Source of the DNA: JACPLA01 sp035291905
GTDB taxonomy: Bacteria; Bacteroidota; Ignavibacteria; UBA10030
Direction: 5' to 3'
Assembly: GCA_035291905.1 (NCBI GenBank)
Contig: DATDRF010000267.1
Location: 1-20,577, forward strand
DNA: 20,577 bases
A program made the translations under genes and the position numbers. The notes under the pieces were generated by a model that searched no databases, was not told the DNA's origin, and was given only the letters and a program-made list of their open reading frames with translations. How positions within the stretch are numbered: the first letter of the stretch is position 1; every line of letters begins with the position of its first letter. Positions 14,926 to 20,577 of the stretch are shown in pieces.

Positions 14926-15726
14926 ATGAATGTTCAAAAAAAGAAAAGACTCCGGATTCTGGTCTCCAATGATGACGGCATTGACGCTCAGGGCATTGCT
15001 GCGCTTGTCAGTGAGTTGAAGCTTGTAGGGGAGGTTACGGTTGTCGCACCGGACCGGCAGCAGAGCGCCGTGGGACATGCGATCACGATGAACCATCCGC
15101 TTCGCGTAAAGCCCTTTCAGAAGGACGGCAAGTTCTTCGGTTATGCGGTCGAGGGAACCCCGGCCGATGCGGTGAAGCTGGCTGTCAAGGCTCTTCTCAA
15201 GCGCAAACCGGATGTGCTGGTCTCGGGCATCAACCACGGATCCAACACGGCCATCAGCGTTCTCTATTCGGGTACGGTTTCGGCTGCAACGGAGGGGACG
15301 ATCCTGGGGATCCCGTCGGTCGCTGTTTCACTCACCACATTCCGGCCGGCCGATTTTTCCTTTGCGGCGAAATTTTCGGCTAAAATTGTCCGGCTAGTTG
15401 CCCGGCACGGGCTCCCGAAAGGGACATTGTTGAATGTGAACATTCCTCCGCTGAAGGAGAAAGACATCAAAGGGGTTCGCATAACGCGCCAGGGGAAATC
15501 CGTGTGGGATGATACGTTTGACGCCCGTCGGGATCCTGCGAACAAGGAGTATTACTGGCTCACGGGGGCGCTGGTCGAGATGGATGAGGGACAGGATGTC
15601 GACCAGTGGGCAGTATCGCACAAGTACGTTTCGGTGACTCCGATCCAGTACGATCTTACGGATCACGCGATGGTCAATGAGTTGAAACGGTGGGGGCTTG
15701 ATAAATCGACTTCAAAGAAGAAGTGA
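14926..15726 (+). CDS. surE: 5'/3'-nucleotidase SurE
   Basis: Metal-dependent phosphatase acting on nucleoside monophosphates, linked to stationary-phase survival in E. coli. 266 residues. ILVSNDDGIDAQGI places metal ligands Asp16 and Asp17; APDRQQSAVGHA gives Ser47; SGINHGSN gives Asn103; YSGTVSAATEG (114-124) is the family's loop. The ATG at 14926 is chosen because the NDDG motif then sits at the usual distance from the N-terminus; GAGGGG lies about 20 bases upstream, which is rather far. Last gene of the block, 22 bases after panB, ending six bases before the end of the convergent oxidoreductase gene. A weak hairpin at 15731-15750 has no T-tract, so no terminator is visible. Confidence 0.96.
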   Translation: MNVQKKKRLRILVSNDDGIDAQGIAALVSELKLVGEVTVVAPDRQQSAVGHAITMNHPLRVKPFQKDGKFFGYAVEGTPADAVKLAVKALLKRKPDVLVSGINHGSNTAISVLYSGTVSAATEGTILGIPSVAVSLTTFRPADFSFAAKFSAKIVRLVARHGLPKGTLLNVNIPPLKEKDIKGVRITRQGKSVWDDTFDARRDPANKEYYWLTGALVEMDEGQDVDQWAVSHKYVSVTPIQYDLTDHAMVNELKRWGLDKSTSKKK

Positions 15727-15731
15727 GGGAC

Positions 15732-18557
15732 TCAGGAACCTCTCCCTGAGCATTGGTCTATCAGATAAAAGATAGATTGATAGTTGACGCCGCCGTGGAG
15801 TGAGAGGCCGATTTCACACGTTCGGCTCGTAGAGTAACCCTTCCTGCAGTTTTCGGGAATCTGAGAACGAAGTTCTGCCAGGGCTGACTGATTCAGCTCC
15901 GGTACCGTGAAACCCCGATCGCCAGCCCATCCGCAACACTCAATCTCAACGGGAACAATCACCGAATCAGCGCATTTCTTTGCCAGCTCGACGAGCTTTC
16001 CGTTTATTCCCATCTTGATCGCACTGCAGGTAGCGTGAATCACGACAGGTTCGGGCAATTTCCTTATCGGGAGACGGTCGACAAGAAACTCGAGCGCAAA
16101 TTCGATCTGATCATAGATTTTCAGTGCAGGCCCAAAGGTCTCTTTCATTCGAAGGAGGCAGGGACTCATGTCAACGACAATCGGGTACCGGCCGTTCTCT
16201 GAGGCGGCGGTCAGTGCCTGCTCCAGTTCTCTGCTCTTCGTCATTCCCGCTTGTTTGAATCCCTTGCTGGAAAATGCCATCCCGCAGCAAAGTGCATCCG
16301 CGTTTGCAGGGATAATAACTTCAAACCCCGCTTTCCTGAGAAGCCGCGGCACAACAGCGACAAGCGACGGCTCGGGGGAGTCCGGAGCAGACCCGAATGT
16401 ACGGTTGATGCAGGTTGGGAAATAGACCACCTTGGGCTTACCATGTTCCCCTGCGCTCTGTGTTGGCAAGCGGTGAGCCCCACGCGGCATCTCCCTGTTC
16501 CAAAGCGGCAGGATGCCCCCGGTCAATCCGTGTACCGCACCTGCGAGAACTTCCATGACTCTCGTGCCTAGAACCTGCCGCACAACAAAGAGCAAATTGA
16601 GAAAGAACCTTGCACCCGATGTTGTCAACGCCATGTGACCGGCGATGAATCCCGCCAGCCGCGTTGCCAGGGTTCCATGCTCCTTTGAGCGTATTTCTTT
16701 GACGAGCTCGCCTGTATTGATATTCACGGGGCATGCAAGGGCGCACAGGCCGTCCGTGGCGCAAGTCTGGTCTCCGTAGTAGTCGTAGTCCCTCCTGATC
16801 CTGCCCAGCCTTCCGTTGTCTTCCCTTGTCATTTCAAGACGCTTCATTTCCCTGAAGACGGCAATGCGTTGGCGCGGGGTCAGCGTGAGGTCCTTCGAGG
16901 GACAGTGCGTTTCACAGAATCCGCACTCGATGCACTTATCGACTATGGGATCGGCCGGAGGAAGCGGTTTCAGATTCCTGAGATGGGCAAGGGGATCGGG
17001 GTTGAGGATCACGCCGGGATTCAGAATGTTGTCCGGATCGAATATCGCCTTGATCTCCTTCATCAGCCCGTAGGCTTCCGTTCCCCATTCCAATTCGACA
17101 AACGGCGAGATGTTGCGGCCCGTCCCGTGTTCAGCCTTCAGCGATCCGTCGTATTGCTTCACCACCATGGTCGTCAGATCGTCCATGAATCTTTTGTACC
17201 TGTCAACCTCCGGCGCTGAATTGAAATCCTGCTTGAACACAAAATGGAGATTTCCGTCGCGGGCATGGCCGAAGATAATCGCATCTTCATAGCCGTGTTT
17301 CTTGAAAAGCTTTTGGAGGTCAAGCGTTGCCCTGGCCAAAGCCGGAACTGCAAACGCCACGTCTTCGATGATGACCGTTGTTCCTGTCTGTCTCATCGCA
17401 CCTACAGCGGGGAAGAGGCCTTTGCGGATATTCCAAAGGCGTCCGAACTCTGCCGGGTCGTCTGTGAACGAAATCGGAAGAACGGTAGAGACCGATCGGA
17501 GGGTCTCATGGATGCGGCTTATGTTGCTTTTCAGGCTCGCGGCATTTTCCGAACGGGTTTCCACCAGAAGGGAGGCAACCTGTGCATCGAGGTCTTTGAG
17601 ATATGCCGGCATTCCCTCTTTCGTCTCCACCGATCGGAGCGAGGCGCGGTCCATGAGTTCCACAGCATCTACAGGAGCCGAACTTCTGAGAAGTTCCACC
17701 GAAGCACAGGCGGCGTCGATATTCGGAAAAAGCATCAACGCACTGGCTTTGTGGGGCAGGTCGGGGACTGTCCGCAGAGTCACCTCGGCGAGGAAGCCGA
17801 GAGTCCCCTCGGAGCCGACCATGAGATGCTGAATGATCTCGATCGGGTCGTCGTAATCGACCAGGGCATTGAGGCTGTACCCGGTCGTGTTCTTCATTTT
17901 GTATTTGCCCCTGATACGATCCGCCAGAGCGCGATCCGATCTTACGCGTGCTGCGAGAGCTGTGATTCTTGAGACCAGATCCCGGCGGAGCTCAAGGAAT
18001 CGTCCTTTGCTTGATTTGTCTGCCGTGTCGAGCAACGTCCCGTCGCTGAAGATGAGACGCATGCTCTGAAGCGTGTTGTAGCTGTTCTGGGCGGTTCCGC
18101 AACACATTCCGCTTGCATTGTTTGCCACAATACCGCCAATCATGGCCGCATTGATCGACGCAGGATCGGGGCCGATCTTTCGGCCAAAAGGTGCAAGAAG
18201 GCTGTTTGCCCTTGACCCGATGATCCCGGGTTGAAGCGAAATCGAAGCGCCGTTGTCATGAATCGCAAAATTCTTCCATGTCCGCCCGAGGACGGCGAGG
18301 ATCGAATCGGAAACTGCCTGGCCGGAGAGGCTTGTCCCGGCGGCGCGGAATGTGACCGGCAAACGAGACTCCCCGGCCGTCCTGAGCAGGGCAACGACTT
18401 CTTCCTCACGTTCCACCTGTACAACGAGCTCGGGGATCAACCGATAGAAGCTTGCGTCGGTACCGTGAGCCAGTCTTCGCAGATCGTCCGTGATCAATCG
18501 GTCGTCGGGGATGTGGCGGGAGAGCAACAGCGGCAGAATCTTGTATGCGCTTTTCAT
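15732..18557 (-). CDS. FAD/Fe-S oxidoreductase, D-lactate dehydrogenase Dld-II-like
   Basis: A 941-residue flavo-iron-sulfur protein. An N-terminal PCMH-type FAD domain (about 35-270, with FRAAGTSLSGQA and GPDPAS then GGIVANNASGM) precedes a FAD-oxidase C-terminal domain (to about 525, GHARDGNLHF and KAEHGTGRN). Then two 4Fe-4S clusters: CIECGFCETHC (Cys542, 545, 548, 552) and CATDGLCALACP (599, 605, 609). Two GlpC-type CCG domains follow (CCGMA at 757, CCGWAGDRGF at 874). This layout matches Shewanella Dld-II, a membrane-associated D-lactate dehydrogenase passing electrons toward quinone; E. coli YdiJ-like hydroxyglutarate dehydrogenases are related. Substrate is inferred. The ATG at 18557 is used; a TTG seven codons upstream is possible. 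No ribosome site is evident. Confidence 0.85.
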   Translation of the reverse strand: MKSAYKILPLLLSRHIPDDRLITDDLRRLAHGTDASFYRLIPELVVQVEREEEVVALLRTAGESRLPVTFRAAGTSLSGQAVSDSILAVLGRTWKNFAIHDNGASISLQPGIIGSRANSLLAPFGRKIGPDPASINAAMIGGIVANNASGMCCGTAQNSYNTLQSMRLIFSDGTLLDTADKSSKGRFLELRRDLVSRITALAARVRSDRALADRIRGKYKMKNTTGYSLNALVDYDDPIEIIQHLMVGSEGTLGFLAEVTLRTVPDLPHKASALMLFPNIDAACASVELLRSSAPVDAVELMDRASLRSVETKEGMPAYLKDLDAQVASLLVETRSENAASLKSNISRIHETLRSVSTVLPISFTDDPAEFGRLWNIRKGLFPAVGAMRQTGTTVIIEDVAFAVPALARATLDLQKLFKKHGYEDAIIFGHARDGNLHFVFKQDFNSAPEVDRYKRFMDDLTTMVVKQYDGSLKAEHGTGRNISPFVELEWGTEAYGLMKEIKAIFDPDNILNPGVILNPDPLAHLRNLKPLPPADPIVDKCIECGFCETHCPSKDLTLTPRQRIAVFREMKRLEMTREDNGRLGRIRRDYDYYGDQTCATDGLCALACPVNINTGELVKEIRSKEHGTLATRLAGFIAGHMALTTSGARFFLNLLFVVRQVLGTRVMEVLAGAVHGLTGGILPLWNREMPRGAHRLPTQSAGEHGKPKVVYFPTCINRTFGSAPDSPEPSLVAVVPRLLRKAGFEVIIPANADALCCGMAFSSKGFKQAGMTKSRELEQALTAASENGRYPIVVDMSPCLLRMKETFGPALKIYDQIEFALEFLVDRLPIRKLPEPVVIHATCSAIKMGINGKLVELAKKCADSVIVPVEIECCGWAGDRGFTVPELNQSALAELRSQIPENCRKGYSTSRTCEIGLSLHGGVNYQSIFYLIDQCSGRGS

Positions 18558-18851
18558 GGTTCGGAGAAAAGGTAGCAAGGAATTAGCACAAGAGGAAGAA
18601 CTTGAGGAGATTTACTTCCGGGTGCGGACATTGTGCGGCAGGATGTTCATGCGCGTCGTTCTTGCTATAGACCTTCTTTTTTCGTTAACTTGTAACAGGG
18701 TTATGATAGAGGGAGCGGGTTGCGCCGGCACCGCTGCAATTCGTCCTCTCTGTCCGTGCTACATCAGAGGTGTTGGATCAGTTGAAGCAGGACCTCTCTC
18801 AATATCCTGGATGCTCAAAAGAGAATCCTCCCATCCATCTTTGAGGGCACT
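18558..18851. other. Divergent intergenic region, no gene seen
   Basis: 294 bases between the oxidoreductase and the STAS-like gene, read outward in both directions. I see no coding region, terminator or RNA gene. TATGAT at 18702-18707 could be a -10 box for the plus-strand gene, but nothing at 17-base spacing resembles a -35 box. The AT-rich patch around 18661-18707 is the most promoter-like part. GAGGG at 18842-18846 is the likely ribosome site of the downstream gene. Confidence 0.4.
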
Positions 18852-19244
18852 ATGATCCAGACTTCCCTGGAACCGTCCCTGCAAATGACCGTCCATCGTT
18901 GCACCGGGGCGGTCGCCATCAGCGAAATCACAGAAGTTATCAGGAAGTTCTATGAGTCGGCTCCCACACTCCATGTGCTGTGGGATTTCTCGCATGCCGA
19001 TGTTTCAGCCATCAAGTCGGGAGAGATCGAGGCGCTTGCCAGCATCGTAGCCCGGAATTTGCACTCGCGGGAGGGTGGGAAGAATGTCATTATATCTCCG
19101 AATGATGTTTCGTTCGGACTCAGTCGTGTCTACCAATCCTTTGCCGAAATGAGGTCCCAGATGACCGAGACGAGGGTGTTTCGCAGCGAAGCGGAGGCCC
19201 GTGAGTGGCTGGTATCTTCGGCAACGAGGGGAGAAAGTTCATGA
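18852..19244 (+). CDS. Small STAS/SpoIIAA-like domain protein
   Basis: A 130-residue soluble protein with no signal peptide or membrane segment. An N-terminal beta strand pair (MTVHRCTGAVAISEITEVI), a central HVLWDFSHADVSAI strand-loop, and a C-terminal TRVFRSEAEAREWLVS helix are typical of stand-alone STAS/SEC14-like (SpoIIAA-like) proteins. No conserved Ser/Thr phosphorylation motif of true anti-sigma antagonists is clear to me. Function unknown; a regulatory or binding role is the family expectation. GAGGG precedes the ATG. The stop TGA overlaps the apaG ATG (ATGA), so the two are translated together. Confidence 0.6.
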   Translation: MIQTSLEPSLQMTVHRCTGAVAISEITEVIRKFYESAPTLHVLWDFSHADVSAIKSGEIEALASIVARNLHSREGGKNVIISPNDVSFGLSRVYQSFAEMRSQMTETRVFRSEAEAREWLVSSATRGESS

Positions 19245-19624
19245 CATCGTACGCGGCAGTTACTCACGACATCAAAGTCACAGTTCGTCCGGTGTATCTC
19301 GACGGCCAATCCGAGGCGCTCAGCCGCAAGTTCGTATTTGCCTATTTTATCAGGATTGAAAATCTTGGCGCGGATTCCGTTCAACTTCTCCGGCGTCACT
19401 GGATCATCAAACACTCAAGCGGGAAAACGGAGGAGGTTGAGGGGGAGGGCGTTATCGGGAAGCAGCCCGTGATCAATCCCGGCCATTCCCACGAGTACAA
19501 CAGCTACTGCATTCTGGAGACGATGGAAGGGAGTATGGAAGGATACTATCTGATGCAGCGATCCAACGGAGAGCAGTTCAGCGTGATTATTCCTCTCTTT
19601 TCCCTCCGGGCTTTGGCCAACTAA
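19241..19624 (+). CDS. apaG: ApaG domain protein
   Basis: A 127-residue single ApaG domain, an immunoglobulin-like beta-sandwich (E. coli ApaG has 125 residues). Motifs: VTVRPVYLDGQSEALSRKF opening, FAYFIRIENLGADSVQLLRRHWII, then EVEGEGVIGKQPVINPGHSHEYNSYC, and GYYLMQRSNGEQF. Linked genetically to Co2+/Mg2+ efflux in Salmonella; it has a conserved potential pyrophosphate-binding GxGxxG-like loop (GEGVIG). The ATG at 19241 is chosen because it overlaps the upstream stop by four bases and has GAGGGGAGAAAG just ahead. It is not next to ksgA or apaH here; it is coupled to a STAS-like protein instead. Confidence 0.95.
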   Translation: MTSYAAVTHDIKVTVRPVYLDGQSEALSRKFVFAYFIRIENLGADSVQLLRRHWIIKHSSGKTEEVEGEGVIGKQPVINPGHSHEYNSYCILETMEGSMEGYYLMQRSNGEQFSVIIPLFSLRALAN

Positions 19625-19631
19625 TGAAAAC

Positions 19632-19653
19632 GGTCAGGACGAAAGTCCTGACC
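19632..19653. repeat. Hairpin with GAAA tetraloop downstream of apaG
   Basis: GGTCAGGAC (19632-19640) pairs perfectly with GTCCTGACC (19645-19653) across a GAAA loop, a stable GNRA-capped stem. It begins seven bases after the apaG stop. No T-tract follows, so it is not a standard terminator; it may protect the mRNA end or be part of a dispersed palindromic repeat together with the next element. Confidence 0.65.
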
Positions 19654-19689
19654 ACAAAGTACTCCAGTTCCAACTTCGATTCGCATTCG

Positions 19690-19707
19690 TTCCCGCATAC
19701 CCGGGAA
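19690..19707. repeat. Diverged copy of the 2163-2180 palindrome
   Basis: TTCCCG (19690-19695) pairs with CGGGAA (19702-19707) across CATACC. Aligned with 2163-2180, the two agree in GTTCCCGC, TAC, CGGGAA and TCGG, with the same spacing. A further inverted repeat, ACGACC (19726-19731) with GGTCGT (19741-19746), follows. The 19625-19764 gap between apaG and the convergent trehalase is otherwise non-coding. Confidence 0.5.
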
Positions 19708-19764
19708 GTCGGCGCCTACCCGTCCACGACCAACCGGGCCGGTCGTAGAGCAAGCAGGAATGTC

Positions 19765-20577
19765 TCATCGTATTTCAATCCATTCCGGCGGTACCAAGGA
19801 ATTCAGATTGCTCCGCAGTTCCGGAGTCATCATACGAAGTCCCACCTGATAGGAGGCATTGGACCAGCCGAATCCTTCGCGGGTGATGTAAGCGAATGCT
19901 GTGCCGACATTTCCATACTCGGCGAAGACATCATGTGACCTTCGCACGACATCAAGTTTTTCCGTGATGGTACCGTTGTAATTCACCGCATTCAACGTAA
20001 GGGCATAGAGCCAGCGATACGCAAGCCGCCTGCCGATGGCACCATACCCGTATTTCAGCAAGCCGGCCCAGACAAGCATTTGATGCGGGGCCCAGCCATT
20101 TGGATAATCCCATTGCCGTGCTTTCCGATTTGCATTGAGAGGCCCGCGAGAATCTTCGGACGAGCCGCTGATTCCGCCGGCCGTTTCGAGAAGAGGCAAG
20201 GCATTCCTGACAATCGACTCAGCCTGATGTGGTGATGCTAATCCCGCCCACAGGGGATAAAACGTCGTGGCGCTCTCATATCCGGTTTGGCGCTTTTGCA
20301 TGAAATCATAGTCGAAATACATTCCACGCTGTTCATTCCAGAGGATCGAGTCCACCAGTTCCCTGCGACGCTGTGCCCGACGCTCCCATTGTGCGACCGT
20401 TTCGATCGTCCCCTCAGATGTTGTGAATGCTCCGGAAAATTCATTCCTGATCGTCGTGGCAATATCGGATTCGATTTTGAAAAGGAGGGAATTGAGGTCA
20501 ACTGTGACCAGGTTTGCACAGCGGCTGTACAATCGGTAGCTCGTGTCGTGTCCCGATTCCCGCATTGCGCGGTCGTT
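19765..20577 (-). CDS. Trehalase, GH37 family, C-terminal part (gene runs off the right edge)
   Basis: Hydrolyses trehalose to two glucoses. The 270 visible residues are open to the right edge, and an in-frame ATG at 20565 is internal, not a start: the codons before it read NDRA, part of a family motif. Motifs: RAMRESGHDTSYR with the catalytic acid Asp (11th visible residue), VDLNSLLFK, the GH37 signature QWDYPNGWAP (155-164), TEKLDV with the presumed catalytic base Glu, and EGFGWSNASYQVG. The RESGHDTSYR form resembles fungal neutral trehalases more than E. coli TreA (ESGWDFSSR), from memory. No signal peptide can be judged because the N-terminus is missing. Convergent with apaG. Confidence 0.92.
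   Translation of the reverse strand, partial: NDRAMRESGHDTSYRLYSRCANLVTVDLNSLLFKIESDIATTIRNEFSGAFTTSEGTIETVAQWERRAQRRRELVDSILWNEQRGMYFDYDFMQKRQTGYESATTFYPLWAGLASPHQAESIVRNALPLLETAGGISGSSEDSRGPLNANRKARQWDYPNGWAPHQMLVWAGLLKYGYGAIGRRLAYRWLYALTLNAVNYNGTITEKLDVVRRSHDVFAEYGNVGTAFAYITREGFGWSNASYQVGLRMMTPELRSNLNSLVPPEWIEIR

Noticed and set aside
15731..15750. Hairpin between convergent surE and the oxidoreductase as a terminator
   Set aside because: Only a 6-bp CTCAGG/CCTGAG stem, no T-tract on either strand, and it overlaps the oxidoreductase coding end.
17244..17972. 242-codon plus-strand open frame inside the oxidoreductase gene
   Set aside because: Antisense to the FAD domain with conserved motifs on the minus strand; no domain signature.
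20563..20565. ATG as the start of the trehalase gene
   Set aside because: The frame is open upstream to the window edge and the preceding codons continue a conserved trehalase motif, so the gene is truncated by the window.

Overview
The window looks like chromosomal DNA from a Gram-negative bacterium of the Bacteroidota/Chlorobi (FCB) group, plausibly an Ignavibacteria-like lineage. The evidence is a complete Raetz lipid A start (LpxD, LpxC, LpxA) with LpxC fused to FabZ in one chain, a BamA with a terminal-Phe beta-signal, paired Skp/OmpH chaperones, and a ClpC-type (UVR-containing) unfoldase without the Firmicute ctsR/mcsA/mcsB genes. The lineage is inferred from these markers only. The DNA is of moderate GC by eye. 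I see no tRNA, rRNA, CRISPR, phage or transposase genes.

Left part (1-5323): the 5' portion of a citrate synthase gene (minus, running off the left edge); a secreted DUF4920 protein with its own sigma70-like promoter and terminator; RluE-type 23S rRNA pseudouridine synthase (minus); a single-domain cold-shock protein with a hairpin-rich upstream region and a strong terminator; and clpC (minus) with a bidirectional terminator and a near-consensus promoter.

Centre (5580-15726): one long co-directional block of ten genes, uppS - bamA - skp - skp - lpxD - lpxC/fabZ - lpxA - lipM-like - panB - surE, with very short gaps or overlaps. It makes the undecaprenyl carrier, the outer-membrane protein insertase, two periplasmic chaperones and the first acylation/deacetylation steps of lipid A, followed by lipoyl assembly, pantothenate synthesis and a nucleotide phosphatase. 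FabZ draws on the same beta-hydroxyacyl-ACP pool that LpxA and LpxD use, and octanoyl-ACP (probable LipM substrate) and pantothenate (ACP/CoA cofactor precursor) link the tail of the operon to acyl metabolism.

Right part (15732-20577): a large FAD/Fe-S oxidoreductase of the D-lactate dehydrogenase Dld-II type (minus, convergent with surE); a translationally coupled pair consisting of a small STAS/SpoIIAA-like protein and ApaG (plus); a short stretch of hairpin repeats; and the C-terminal part of a GH37 trehalase (minus, running off the right edge).

Most of the content is housekeeping. The parts least explained by known genes are several hairpin or repeat elements: a palindrome shared by the csp leader and the apaG-trehalase gap, a compound hairpin between the clpC and uppS promoters, alternative hairpins upstream of csp, and a 7-bp-period repeat between bamA and skp. 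I do not see a convincing new multi-gene system.
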